DNA of 53,618 nucleotides from RGIG5299 sp045542315 (GCA_045542315.1 JAZQKU010000085.1:1-53618), one strand, 5' to 3'. Numbered from the stretch's first letter, positions 9,263-17,514 are shown. Program-made: numbers and translations. Notes: generated from the letters alone by a model not told the origin.

Positions 9263-9291
9263 TTGACTTTTTTCTGCAATATTGCTATAAT
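9263..9291 (+). promoter_or_regulatory. Consensus sigma-A promoter of the 9348 gene
   Basis: TTGACT (9263-9268), a 17-base spacer and TATAAT (9286-9291), one of the best promoters in the window. It gives the small membrane protein gene its own transcript right after the penicillin-binding protein gene. Confidence 0.85.
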
Positions 9292-9347
9292 CGAAGCATA
9301 AAAAGAAAACAAAAGGTATAAAATAATATAAAAAGGAGAATGAAACT

Positions 9348-9575
9348 ATGGATAAAAAGATTTTTATAGCTGCAGCCATCGGCGCAGCAGTCGGAGCAGC
9401 GGCAGCGCTCGGTGCGGTTGCGGTAGTATCTAAAATGCGCACCGGCAAATATTGCTTCTGTATGCCCGACAATACCGATTACGAAGACGTTGATTTCCGC
9501 ATTGCAGACGATGAAGCATGCGAGGATTACGCATGCGACTGCGGCTGCTGTGACACTGCCGAAGCAGCAGAATAA
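9348..9575 (+). CDS. Small Ala-rich membrane protein with Cys-rich acidic tail
   Basis: 75 residues. Residues 5-28 form one Ala/Gly/Val-rich hydrophobic helix with GAAVGAAAA-type small-residue packing. A short basic turn (KMRTGKY) follows, then an acidic tail with six cysteines (CFC, then C, CDCGCC). The cysteines could bind metal or form disulfides. AAAAGGAG stands before the ATG, and a strong promoter and a strong terminator make this a monocistronic, probably well-expressed unit. I recognise no family. Confidence 0.75.
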   Translation: MDKKIFIAAAIGAAVGAAAALGAVAVVSKMRTGKYCFCMPDNTDYEDVDFRIADDEACEDYACDCGCCDTAEAAE

Positions 9576-9588
9576 TCAGAAAGCAATA

Positions 9589-9624
9589 AAAACATCTCCC
9601 GCCTGCAGTGCGGGAGATGTTTTG
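9589..9624 (+). terminator. Terminator between the small membrane protein and the amidohydrolase
   Basis: ACATCTCCCGC pairs with GCGGGAGATGT around CTGCAGT, followed by TTTGAGTT. It ends only 7 bases before the ribosome-binding site of the amidohydrolase gene, so that gene depends on read-through or on a promoter I cannot see. Confidence 0.85.
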
Positions 9625-9647
9625 AGTTGTCAAAGGAGCTTTTGAAG

Positions 9648-10442
9648 TTGAAAATAATCGATATGCACTGCCATATCTTCCCCGATAAGATAGCGCTTAA
9701 GGCGGCAGGTGCAATAGGAAATTTTTACGATATAACGATGGCGCACGACGGCACGAGAGAAAAGCTAGTGTCCCTTTGCGGCGCGTCGGGCGTTGAAACC
9801 GCGCTTGTTCATTCGGTGGCGTCAACAGCCTCACAGGTCGAAAAGATAAACGACTATATTGCCGCCTCGAAGGAGCTTTATCCCGAGCTTTTCGTGGGCT
9901 TTTTAACGATGCATCCCGACTATGAAAATATCCCTCTAGAGATAAAAAGAGCAAGGGAAATGGGGCTTGTGGGCGTTAAGATCCACCCCGATATGCAAAA
10001 ATTTGCCATAGACGATAAAAAGGCATACCCGATATACGAGGAGATTGCGGGAAAAATTCCGATACAGGTACATACGGGCGACCCGCGCCACGATTTTTCC
10101 CACCCCGAGATGATGGCAAGGGTAATGCGGGATTTTCCGAATCTCACCGTCATCGGCGCCCATTTCGGCGGCTGGTCTGAGTGGCAGAATGCCTCGGAAA
10201 TTTATAAAGGGCTTGATAATATCTTCATCGACACCTCGAGCTCGCTTTATCAGATGCCGCCCGAAACCGCGGCAAGGCTGATAAGAGAGTTCGGCGTTTC
10301 CAGGTGCTTTTTCGGCACCGACTATCCCATGTGGGATATAAACGAGGAGCTTGAGCGGTTTATGAGAGTGCCGCTTACCGACTCGGAGCGCGAGGATATT
10401 CTCTATAACAACGCGAAAAACTTTTTGAATAATTTGGCTTAA
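9648..10442 (+). CDS. Amidohydrolase-family TIM-barrel metal hydrolase
   Basis: 265 residues. Start chosen: TTG at 9648, 9 bases after AAAGGAG (9632-9638); the frame is open to TTG 9627, but that codon lies upstream of the site, and the next ATG would remove part of the metal motif region. Metal-site motifs of the amidohydrolase-2 superfamily are present in order: DMHCH near the N-terminus, QVHTGD, GAHFGG and GTDYP near the C-terminus. Such enzymes hydrolyse or decarboxylate small carboxylated or amide substrates; the substrate here is unknown. It is followed after 28 bases by spoVAE, which may be co-transcribed. A terminator stands immediately before it. Confidence 0.82.
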   Translation: MKIIDMHCHIFPDKIALKAAGAIGNFYDITMAHDGTREKLVSLCGASGVETALVHSVASTASQVEKINDYIAASKELYPELFVGFLTMHPDYENIPLEIKRAREMGLVGVKIHPDMQKFAIDDKKAYPIYEEIAGKIPIQVHTGDPRHDFSHPEMMARVMRDFPNLTVIGAHFGGWSEWQNASEIYKGLDNIFIDTSSSLYQMPPETAARLIREFGVSRCFFGTDYPMWDINEELERFMRVPLTDSEREDILYNNAKNFLNNLA

Positions 10443-10470
10443 AGCGGAGCAATATAAAGCAAAAGGGACG

Positions 10471-10845
10471 GTGTGTATTTTGGAACTTTTGCTTAGCTGC
10501 TTAAAGGCGTTTACGGTTGGCGGATTTATTTGTATGCTCGGACAGATACTCATTGACAGAACCAAGCTTACCCCGGCGAAGATTCTCGTTACGTTTTTGC
10601 TTTCGGGAATGGTGCTTGCTGCCTTCGGGCTTTACGATAAGCTGGTTTCGTTTGCGGGCGCGGGCGCTACTGTGCCCATCTCCGGCTTTGGAAGCGTGCT
10701 TATAAGCGGCGTAAAAAAGGCGATCGACGAAAAGGGCTTTTTGGGCATTTTCTCGGGCGGCCTTACGGGCGCGGGGGCGGGAATTGCCGCGGCAATAACG
10801 TTTGGCTTTCTTTTTGCCCTGATATTCAAGCCGAAAAGAAAATAA
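10471..10845 (+). CDS. spoVAE: Stage V sporulation protein AE
   Basis: Up to 124 residues, a small multi-helix membrane protein. The conserved SpoVAE pattern is clear: GGFICMLGQILIDRTKLTPA, then GLYDKLVSFAGAGATVPISG and GFLGIFSGGLTGAGAGIAAA. SpoVA proteins form the channel that moves dipicolinic acid into the forespore and out at germination. The start is uncertain: GTG at 10471 (AAAGGG close by) or TTG at 10480, which matches the usual N-terminus better. spoVAC and spoVAD, normally adjacent, are absent here, so this is an orphan copy or the locus is split. Confidence 0.87.
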   Translation: MCILELLLSCLKAFTVGGFICMLGQILIDRTKLTPAKILVTFLLSGMVLAAFGLYDKLVSFAGAGATVPISGFGSVLISGVKKAIDEKGFLGIFSGGLTGAGAGIAAAITFGFLFALIFKPKRK

Positions 10846-10850
10846 AAAAT

Positions 10851-10893
10851 AAAACAGTGCCTTGGGCGTAATGCCAAGGCACTGTTTTGCTTT
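10851..10893. terminator. Bidirectional terminator between spoVAE and the RHH gene
   Basis: AAAACAGTGCCTTGG pairs with CCAAGGCACTGTTTT across a short loop, with TTTTGCTTT on the plus side and ATTTTATTTTTTA on the minus side. It can end both the spoVAE transcript and the convergent minus-strand gene 10904-11089. Confidence 0.85.
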
Positions 10894-10903
10894 GTGAATT
10901 AAG

Positions 10904-11089
10904 TCAGCTTTGTTCCTTTGGAAGCTCGATGACGCCCTCTGCTTTCTCAAAGGCCTTTATCTCCTGACGGATAAGATACAAAATCTCTCCGTTTGCGGAG
11001 CGTCCGTAATATTTTGAAATATAGTGGAGCTTATAATGAAGCTCGGGGTCGATTTCTATTCCGAGATGCTTGTTCTTTTTGTTTCTCAT
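10904..11089 (-). CDS. Arc-like ribbon-helix-helix DNA-binding protein
   Basis: 61 residues. The start at 11089 (MRNKKNKHLG) is set by CAGGAG 7 bases upstream; a longer frame to 11212 has no such site and would run through the promoter region. The fold is a ribbon-helix-helix: strand LGIEIDPEL, helix YKLHYISKYYG, then RSANGEILYLIRQEIKAFEK, the pattern of Arc-family repressors and some antitoxins. It is divergent from a SLOG-domain gene, and two inverted repeats lie in the 110 bases between them. Autoregulation and control of that gene is the simplest reading. No toxin partner is adjacent on its own strand. Confidence 0.75.
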   Translation of the reverse strand: MRNKKNKHLGIEIDPELHYKLHYISKYYGRSANGEILYLIRQEIKAFEKAEGVIELPKEQS

Positions 11090-11104
11090 AAAAATCTCCT
11101 GAAA

Positions 11105-11132
11105 AATCTTAATATAAGTATATTTTAAGATT
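11105..11132. promoter_or_regulatory. Inverted repeat near the RHH gene start
   Basis: AATCTTAA (11105-11112) and TTAAGATT (11125-11132) are perfect 8-base inverted arms 12 bases apart. The pair lies between the RHH start codon and the -10 of the opposite promoter. It is a candidate second operator, different in sequence from the AGTATACT palindrome next to it. Confidence 0.45.
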
Positions 11133-11141
11133 ATTTTGTGG

Positions 11142-11147
11142 TATAAT
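11142..11147 (+). promoter_or_regulatory. Extended -10 promoter of the SLOG gene
   Basis: TATAAT at 11142-11147 is preceded by TGG (extended -10, TGn). The -35 region is poor, as is common with extended -10 promoters. The start point would fall inside the palindrome at 11152-11178. Confidence 0.6.
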
Positions 11148-11151
11148 GTTG

Positions 11152-11178
11152 TTAGTATACTTGAATTAAGTATACTAA
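11152..11178. promoter_or_regulatory. Perfect palindromic operator candidate
   Basis: TTAGTATACTT (11152-11162) and AAGTATACTAA (11168-11178) are perfect 11-base inverted arms around GAATT; each arm contains the 8-base palindrome AGTATACT. It begins 5 bases after the -10 of the SLOG promoter, the position where a bound repressor blocks initiation. Paired sub-palindromes suit a dimer-of-dimers ribbon-helix-helix regulator, here the divergent gene product. Confidence 0.65.
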
Positions 11179-11199
11179 ATTTAAAATTCGGGGATTTAT

Positions 11200-11535
11200 A
11201 TGAAGGTTGCAATTATCGGATCCAGAAATATAACGCAAATAGACGTTGGAAAATACCTGTCGAACAACGATGAAATCGTATCGGGTGGAGCAGTGGGAGT
11301 AGATAGCTGTGCAGAAAAATACGCAAGTGAAAATGGCGTAAAAATCAGCGTGTTTTTGCCAAATTATGAACGTTACGGCAAAGCCGCACCTATTATCAGA
11401 AACAGAGAAATTGTTGATTTTGCAGATAAGGTCATTGCGTTTTGGGACGGCAGGTCAAAGGGAACCTTATCGGTGATAAAATACGCTCAAAAAAGGGGAA
11501 AACCCTGCGAAATTATTGTTCTTGAATCGACATAA
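11200..11535 (+). CDS. SLOG-superfamily (YspA-like) nucleotide-binding protein
   Basis: 111 residues with a Rossmann-like fold of the SLOG class, related to DprA/LOG/TIR-associated sensors. Visible motifs are VAIIGSRN at the N-terminus, SGGAVGVDSCAEKYA near 28-42, PNYERYGKAAPIIRNREIV near 54-72 and AFWDGRSKGTLSVI near 79-92. These loops form a pocket for a nucleotide or nucleotide-derived ligand in the family; no substrate is known here. The upstream site is weak (CGGGGATTT before ATG). Family members occur in nucleotide signalling, defence and conflict settings; the paired palindromes and RHH regulator indicate tight repression. A strong terminator follows. Confidence 0.75.
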   Translation: MKVAIIGSRNITQIDVGKYLSNNDEIVSGGAVGVDSCAEKYASENGVKISVFLPNYERYGKAAPIIRNREIVDFADKVIAFWDGRSKGTLSVIKYAQKRGKPCEIIVLEST

Positions 11536-11573
11536 GCAGACGGAAAAGGTAAAATTTTCCGTCTGCTTTTATT
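11536..11573 (+). terminator. Terminator of the SLOG gene
   Basis: GCAGACGGAAAA pairs with TTTTCCGTCTGC, loop GGTAAAA, followed by TTTTATTT. It begins at the base after the stop codon. Confidence 0.9.
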
Positions 11574-11631
11574 TAGAGGGCAAATATTGCGCGGGCTGAT
11601 TAAAAAAGTTTAAAAAATAACAAAAAAACAG

Positions 11632-11660
11632 TTGAAAAAAAGCCGCAATAATGTTATTAT
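11632..11660 (+). promoter_or_regulatory. Promoter of the smc operon
   Basis: TTGAAA (11632-11637), a 17-base spacer and TATTAT (11655-11660) preceded by TGT (extended -10). It is followed by an AT-only stretch that can fold on itself (11654-11685). No other strong promoter is seen until the tRNA-Arg at 29351. Confidence 0.65.
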
Positions 11661-11720
11661 ATTATAATAATATTATTATATAATGGAAAGCTATGTAAAA
11701 ACGCGGAAAGCAGGTAGAAT

Positions 11721-14700
11721 ATGCGCTTAAATTCCATAACTATTCAGGGCTTCAAATCCTTCCCCGATAAAATAAATATAGATTTTTCCGACGGACTTAC
11801 CGCAATCGTAGGTCCCAACGGAAGCGGAAAGAGCAACATCTCCGACGCGGTCCGATGGGTGCTCGGTGAGATGAGCGCGAAATCACTTCGCGGCGGCAAG
11901 ATGGAGGACGTCATTTTTAACGGCACCAAGATAAGAAAGCCCTACGGCTTTGCCGAGGTCTCCTTGACTCTTGATAACTCCGACCGCCACTTCAACTACG
12001 ATTTCAACGAGATAACCGTAACCAGACGTTATTTCCGCTCGGGCGAGAGCGAGTATTTCATAAACAAGCAGCAGGTAAGACTTCGCGATATCAACGAGCT
12101 GTTTATGGATACCGGTCTTGGCAAGGACGGATATTCTATGATAGGTCAGGGCCGAATAAGCGAGATACTTTCCTCAAAAAGCGAGGACAGACGTCAGATA
12201 TTCGAAGAGGCGGCGGGTATTTCAAAGTTCCGCTATAAGAAAAACGAGGCGGAGAGAAAGCTTAACGCCGCAGAAGATAATCTTCTTCGCTTGAATGATA
12301 TAATCACCGAGCTTGAGGCAAGAGTGGGACCCTTGAAGGAGCAGAGCGAAAAGGCAAAGAAATATCTCCTTTTGAGAGATGAGAAAAAGGGTCTTGAAAT
12401 AAACGTATGGCTCGACGCAATCGACAAAATGACCGAAACGGTAAAGGCTGCAGAGGAAAAATACAGAATAGCAAGGGCAGACCTCGATTCGGCAGAGATC
12501 GCCTCGGAAAAGACCGCAGAGGAAATAAACTCCCTCTTTGAGCTTTCGGCGGCGCTTAACGTTGAGACCGACGAGCTTATGAGAAAGATCGAGGAGCTTC
12601 GCGCAAAACAGAGCGATGACGACGGCAGAGCGATAGAGATCAAGGCAAATATCGCGAGAAACGAAGCCGACGTTTTGAGAATAAGAAATGAGATCGGCGG
12701 CGGCGAGGGAAGAAAGGCAGAGCTTTTAAAGGAAAAGGAAGAGCAGCTTAAGAAGATCTCCGCAACCGAAAAGGAGATCGCGGCGCTTGACGGTGAGATG
12801 AAGGCGCACCTTCTTCAGAACGAGCTCTTCGATAAGGAAAACAGCGAAAACGCCGAGGAAGCGGCAAAGATAAGAGGCGAGATAGCCGAAAACCAGACGA
12901 GATACACCTCCCTTTTGGTTGAGGCGGGCTCTGTCTCCACCGAGCTTTCGGGTGCGGCCTTCGACATTGAAAAGATGAAGGAGGACCTCGAAAAAGCCAA
13001 AGAGGAGCTTGCAAGCCGTGAAATAATAAAGGCGGAATTCGATAAAAAGGAAGCCGCGGTAAAGGAAAACAGGGAAAATCTTTCAAACGTTTTAAACGGC
13101 TGGAGCTTAAAGCTAAGCGGCAGGGAAAAGGCGGCGGCAGATGCCAAGACGGCCTTTGACAGCGCAAATGCCCGCATTGCATCTATGAACGACAGGCTTT
13201 CTCTCCTTACCGATATGGAGAAAAACTACGTAGGCTTTTACAACAGCATCAAGGCGGTTATGGACGCTTCCTCCAAAAACGCACTTAAGGGCATTAAGAC
13301 CACCGTTGCCGAGGCAATAAAAACGGATAACCGATATGCGCTTGCAATGGAAACGCTGCTCGGCGCGGCGCTTCAGAATATTATAACCGACACCGAGGAT
13401 TCGGCAAAGGCGGCAGTTGAATACTTAAAGGCAAACGACCTCGGACGCGCCACCTTCCTTCCCATAAACGCGGTTAAGGGCGGAGTTTTGAATGCCGCCG
13501 AGCTTAAAGGGCATCAGGGCTATATAGGCATTGCCTCGGAGCTCGTTGAATATAAGCCCGAATATAAGGGTGTTATTGAATATCTGCTTGGCAGAAGCGC
13601 CGTGGTTGAAACGATAGGCGACGCAATAAGGCTTGCACGTGCCTTCGGTTACCGCTTCCGTGCGGTAACGCTCGACGGTCAGCTTATCAACGCAGGCGGC
13701 TCGATAACGGGCGGCTCGTCGGTAAAGAGAGTCGGCGTTTTCACAAGAGCAAACGAAATAGAAGAGATAAAGGCAAAGCTTATAACGGCAGAAAAAGAAA
13801 GAGAGAAGCTCGAAGCGGCTTATAAGACATCGGAGGCAGAGGTCGCAGAGCTAAAGGCAAAGACCGACGGTGCCGCGGCAGAGCTTCGCACCGCAGAGGA
13901 GGAGCTTATCAAATGCACCGCCGATTGCGGTCACGCCGCACTCGTTTGCGACGCGGCAGGCGAGGCGGTTGAAAGTCTTACGCTTGCCCTTTCCTCGAAG
14001 GAGCAGTTCAAGGCGGCATACGCCGCGAAAAAGGCGGAGAATGCAAAGCTTTCCGAGGAATGCGCCCGTGTTGCAGGGGAACTTGAGGCAAAGCTTATTA
14101 AGATTACCGGAAGCGGAAGCGATATTGAAGCAAAGCAAAAGGCGCTTTTGGAAAAGATATCCTCCGTCCGCTTCGATATAGCGGCAAAGACCAAGGATAT
14201 AGAGGCGCTCCGTATGCTTGCCTCGGAGCTTGACAGGCAGGTTGCCACGGAACAGAGCTTTGCGGCAGATAAGGAAGCCGAAATTTCCGAGATAGCCTTG
14301 AGAAACGAAGAGCTTTCGAAGGAGCTTTCCGAAATCGTTTCGGCAAAGGAAAAGATAGCAAGCGAGATCGAGCTTTCGCAAAACGGCATAACCGAGATCA
14401 GAATAAAGAGAGATACCGCAGAGCAGAGGATAAACGATCTTCGCAAAAAGGAAAAGGCAGATACCGACCGTATTGCCGCATTGAAGGCAGACACGGCAAG
14501 ACTCGAGGCAAAGACAGAGGCTGCCAAAAACGAATACGACGTAATCGTTACCCGTATGTGGGACGAATACGAGCTTACTCTCACCGAGGCGGAATCGCTT
14601 CGCACCGAGCTTGAAAGCGTGACGGGCGCCCAGAAGAGAATAAACGAAATAAAGAAAGAGATAAAGTCACTCGGCGACGTAAACGTTTCCGCCATTGAGG

Positions 14701-15290
14701 AATACGCAGAGGTAAGCGAGAGATACGAGACCTTAAGCGTTCAGTATAAGGACGTAACGAGCGCAAAGACCGAGCTTGAAAAGATAATCGGTGAGCTTAC
14801 CGTTGAAATGAAGCGTATCTTCGAGGTGCAGTTTGCCGTTATCAACAAGCATTTCGATGCGGTATTCAAGGAGCTTTTCGGCGGCGGCGAGGCCGCGCTC
14901 GAGCTTTCCGAGCCGGGCGATATTCTGAATTCCGGAATCGACTTCAAGGTTGCCCCTCCCGGAAAGGTCATCAAGAATATGAGCTCCCTTTCGGGCGGCG
15001 AGCAGGCGCTCGTTGCAATAGCACTTTATTTTGCAATACTTAAGGTTCGTCCCGCGCCGTTTTGCATACTCGACGAGATCGAGGCGGCGCTCGACGAGGT
15101 AAACGTTGTCCGTTTTGCCGACTACTTAAAGACGGTAAACGACAAAACGCAGTTTATCGTAATCACCCACCGTCGCGGCACCATGGAGGCGGCAGACGTG
15201 CTTTACGGCGTAACGATGCAGGAAAAGGGTGTTTCCAAGCTGCTCGTTATAAACGTTTCCGATATTGAAAAGAATTTCCCCATCAAATAA
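11721..15290 (+). CDS. smc: Chromosome segregation ATPase SMC
   Basis: 1189 residues, the normal length of bacterial SMC, which compacts and separates sister chromosomes with ScpA and ScpB. Walker A GPNGSGKS is at 31-38. A Q-loop-like region with SMIGQGRI follows, then a long coiled coil (about 165-500). The hinge runs from about 510 to 665, around YVGFYNSIKAVMDAS and GGSITGGSS. A returning coil follows, then the ABC signature LSGGEQ at 1090-1095 and Walker B FCILDEIEAALDE. The family usually has LSGGEK; the Q variant is minor. It opens the long housekeeping operon, with ftsY 15 bases after it, the same order as in many Firmicutes. Confidence 0.97.
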   Translation: MRLNSITIQGFKSFPDKINIDFSDGLTAIVGPNGSGKSNISDAVRWVLGEMSAKSLRGGKMEDVIFNGTKIRKPYGFAEVSLTLDNSDRHFNYDFNEITVTRRYFRSGESEYFINKQQVRLRDINELFMDTGLGKDGYSMIGQGRISEILSSKSEDRRQIFEEAAGISKFRYKKNEAERKLNAAEDNLLRLNDIITELEARVGPLKEQSEKAKKYLLLRDEKKGLEINVWLDAIDKMTETVKAAEEKYRIARADLDSAEIASEKTAEEINSLFELSAALNVETDELMRKIEELRAKQSDDDGRAIEIKANIARNEADVLRIRNEIGGGEGRKAELLKEKEEQLKKISATEKEIAALDGEMKAHLLQNELFDKENSENAEEAAKIRGEIAENQTRYTSLLVEAGSVSTELSGAAFDIEKMKEDLEKAKEELASREIIKAEFDKKEAAVKENRENLSNVLNGWSLKLSGREKAAADAKTAFDSANARIASMNDRLSLLTDMEKNYVGFYNSIKAVMDASSKNALKGIKTTVAEAIKTDNRYALAMETLLGAALQNIITDTEDSAKAAVEYLKANDLGRATFLPINAVKGGVLNAAELKGHQGYIGIASELVEYKPEYKGVIEYLLGRSAVVETIGDAIRLARAFGYRFRAVTLDGQLINAGGSITGGSSVKRVGVFTRANEIEEIKAKLITAEKEREKLEAAYKTSEAEVAELKAKTDGAAAELRTAEEELIKCTADCGHAALVCDAAGEAVESLTLALSSKEQFKAAYAAKKAENAKLSEECARVAGELEAKLIKITGSGSDIEAKQKALLEKISSVRFDIAAKTKDIEALRMLASELDRQVATEQSFAADKEAEISEIALRNEELSKELSEIVSAKEKIASEIELSQNGITEIRIKRDTAEQRINDLRKKEKADTDRIAALKADTARLEAKTEAAKNEYDVIVTRMWDEYELTLTEAESLRTELESVTGAQKRINEIKKEIKSLGDVNVSAIEEYAEVSERYETLSVQYKDVTSAKTELEKIIGELTVEMKRIFEVQFAVINKHFDAVFKELFGGGEAALELSEPGDILNSGIDFKVAPPGKVIKNMSSLSGGEQALVAIALYFAILKVRPAPFCILDEIEAALDEVNVVRFADYLKTVNDKTQFIVITHRRGTMEAADVLYGVTMQEKGVSKLLVINVSDIEKNFPIK

Positions 15291-15305
15291 TTTTAAGGTG
15301 TTAAT

Positions 15306-16196
15306 ATGAGCTTTTTTGACAAAATCAAGGCAGGCCTTGCAAAAACGACGAAATCGATAGGTCACGCCTTTACCTTCAACAAAATAGACGACGATACCCT
15401 TGAGGAGCTTTTGGAGGCGCTCGTTATGGCAGACTGCGGAATCGAGACCGCGGAGGGCATAATCGAGAGACTGAAAACGGAGGCAAAGGAGCGTCACGTA
15501 ACCAAAGAGGAGGAGGCAAGAGCGCTTTTGACCGAGATAATCGCCTCCGAAATGGAGGGCGGAAGCTTCGACTTTTCGGGCAAGCCCTCGGTAATACTCG
15601 TAGTCGGTGTAAACGGCGCGGGTAAGACCACAACCATCGGTAAGCTTTCAAATCTTCTTGTAAAAGAGGGCAAAAGGGTGCTGGTCGGCGCAGCCGACAC
15701 CTTCCGTGCCGCTGCGGTCGAGCAGCTTGGCGTTTGGTGTGAAAGAGCGGGTGCCGAGATGATAAGCGAAAAAGAGGGAGCGGATCCCGCGTCGGTCGTT
15801 TTTAACACTATATCGGCGGCAAAGGCAAAGAAGGCTGACGTTGTTATAATCGACACCGCAGGCAGGCTTCAGAATAAGAAAAATCTAATGGACGAGCTTT
15901 CAAAGATAAGAAGAGTTATTGCAAGAGAGCTTCCCGATGCTCCCGTTGAGACCCTTTTGGTAATCGACGGCACTACCGGGCAGAACGGCATTTCGCAGGC
16001 AAAGGAATTCACGGCGGTAGCCGAGGTAACGGCAGTTGCGGTAACCAAGCTCGACGGCACCGCAAAGGGCGGCGTTACCCTTTCGGTAAAGAAGGAGCTC
16101 GGCATTCCGGTAAAGCTTATCGGCGTTGGCGAAAAGATAGACGATATGGACTTTTTCGTTCCCAGAGAATTTGCGGCGGCGCTTATTGAGGGATAA
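15306..16196 (+). CDS. ftsY: Signal recognition particle receptor FtsY
   Basis: SRP-family GTPase that docks ribosome-SRP complexes at the membrane for co-translational insertion. Of 296 residues, the first ~85 form the helical N domain and the rest the G domain: P-loop GVNGAGKTT at 101-109, DTAGR at 183-187 and TKLDGTAKGG from 247. The acidic A domain of E. coli FtsY is absent, as is usual in Firmicutes. AAGGTG precedes the ATG. The smc-ftsY pairing is conserved in this phylum. Confidence 0.96.
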   Translation: MSFFDKIKAGLAKTTKSIGHAFTFNKIDDDTLEELLEALVMADCGIETAEGIIERLKTEAKERHVTKEEEARALLTEIIASEMEGGSFDFSGKPSVILVVGVNGAGKTTTIGKLSNLLVKEGKRVLVGAADTFRAAAVEQLGVWCERAGAEMISEKEGADPASVVFNTISAAKAKKADVVIIDTAGRLQNKKNLMDELSKIRRVIARELPDAPVETLLVIDGTTGQNGISQAKEFTAVAEVTAVAVTKLDGTAKGGVTLSVKKELGIPVKLIGVGEKIDDMDFFVPREFAAALIEG

Positions 16197-16199
16197 ACT

Positions 16200-16916
16200 A
16201 TGAGAGAAAACAGAAAAAACGGAGAGCTCCGTAAAATAAAAATAACTAAAGGATTTATAAATCAGCCCTGCTCATCGGTGCTTATCGAATGGGGCAACAC
16301 CAAGGTTCTTTGCTCCGCAACGGTTGAGGAGAGAGTTCCTCCCCACGTTCTCGGAAGCGGCGCAGGCTGGGTAACGGCGGAGTATTCGATGCTTCCCGCA
16401 TCTACCGCCACGAGAAACCAGAGAGATATAAACAAATTGAAGCTTTCGGCAAGAAGTGCCGAGATTCAGCGCCTTATCGGACGTTCGCTTCGTGCGGCGG
16501 TGGATATGAAAAAGCTCGGCGAGCGCCAGATAACCGTTGACTGCGACGTTTTATCGGCTGACGGCGGCACGCGATGCGCTTCTGTAACGGGCGGCTTTAT
16601 TGCTCTTGCGCTTGCCTGCAAAAAGCTCGTGGCAGAGGGCGTTATTGAGGAAAGCCCCATCGTGAATCAGGTTGCGGCGGTTTCGGTAGGCGTTGTTGAG
16701 GGCGAGGTACTTTGCGACCTTGAATATACCGAGGATTCAACCGCCGAGGTCGATATGAACGTGGTAATGACCGATAAAGGCTCCTTCGTTGAGCTTCAGG
16801 GCACGGGCGAGCACGGTGTTTTTGCCGATATGGAGCTTAAGAAGCTGATAGCTTCGGCAAAGGCGGGGCTTAAGAAAATATTTGCCATACAAAAGAGGGT
16901 AATTGAAAATGACTGA
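16200..16916 (+). CDS. rph: Ribonuclease PH
   Basis: Phosphate-dependent 3' exonuclease that trims tRNA precursors and other structured RNAs; active as a hexamer. Its 238 residues carry the phosphorolytic core, with VLCSATVEERVPP near 31-43, GSGAGWVTAEYSMLPA near 50-65 and the RNA/phosphate-binding SARSAEIQRLIGRSLRA segment near 85-101. Only three bases separate it from the ftsY stop; GAGGG in the end of ftsY serves as its ribosome-binding site. Its last 8 bases overlap the next gene, so the two are translationally coupled, the standard rph-rdgB order of Firmicutes. Confidence 0.96.
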   Translation: MRENRKNGELRKIKITKGFINQPCSSVLIEWGNTKVLCSATVEERVPPHVLGSGAGWVTAEYSMLPASTATRNQRDINKLKLSARSAEIQRLIGRSLRAAVDMKKLGERQITVDCDVLSADGGTRCASVTGGFIALALACKKLVAEGVIEESPIVNQVAAVSVGVVEGEVLCDLEYTEDSTAEVDMNVVMTDKGSFVELQGTGEHGVFADMELKKLIASAKAGLKKIFAIQKRVIEND

Positions 16917-17502
16917 AATAGTTTTAGCCTCCGATAACGTAAAAAAGCTTAAGGAGCTCAAGGAAATACTCTCCGACGGCGACTTTAAGCTCGTCACCAA
17001 GAGTGAGGCGGGCTACTTTGAAGAGGTTGAGGAAAACGGCACTACCTTCGAGGAAAATTCCTTTATAAAGGCAAATGAGGTCATGAAGCACACCGGCAAG
17101 ATCTCCGTTGCCGACGATTCGGGTCTTGAGGTCGATTGCCTTGGCGGCGAGCCCGGCGTTTACTCAAAAAGATATGCGGGCGAGGACGCAACCGACGACG
17201 AAAAAATTGATTATTTACTTAATAAAATAAGAGAGACCGGCGAGCAAAACCCAACGGCGCGCTTCGTTTCGGTTATAACCTGCGTTTATCCTACGGGTGA
17301 GCATTTCTCGGTAAGAGGAAGCTGCGAGGGTAAAATCATCTTCGAGAAAAAGGGAGAGGGCGGCTTCGGCTACGATCCCGTATTCCTGCCCGACGGCTTC
17401 GATAAGACCTTTTCCGAGCTTTCGGCAGAGGAAAAAAACGCAATAAGCCACAGAGGAAACGCATTAAGACTTTTTGCGGCGGAATTTGCAAAAAGAAAAT
17501 AA
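16909..17502 (+). CDS. rdgB: XTP/dITP diphosphatase (RdgB/HAM1)
   Basis: House-cleaning pyrophosphatase that removes ITP, dITP and XTP. 197 residues from the ATG at 16909, with GAGGG 9 bases upstream inside rph; a TTG six bases earlier is less likely. Family signatures are seen: ASDNVKKLKEL near the N-terminus (usually S/T-x-N-xxK), VADDSGLEVDCLGGEPGV near 66-84 and GGFGYDPVF near 147-156. It overlaps rph by 8 bases. Confidence 0.94.
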   Translation: MTEIVLASDNVKKLKELKEILSDGDFKLVTKSEAGYFEEVEENGTTFEENSFIKANEVMKHTGKISVADDSGLEVDCLGGEPGVYSKRYAGEDATDDEKIDYLLNKIRETGEQNPTARFVSVITCVYPTGEHFSVRGSCEGKIIFEKKGEGGFGYDPVFLPDGFDKTFSELSAEEKNAISHRGNALRLFAAEFAKRK

Positions 17503-17514
17503 AGGAAGATATCG

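Noticed and set aside
13931..14695. Ser-rich 254-codon minus-strand frame in smc
   Set aside because: Complement of the Glu/Lys/Ala-rich coiled coil of SMC; the Ser/Phe-rich composition is the expected shadow.
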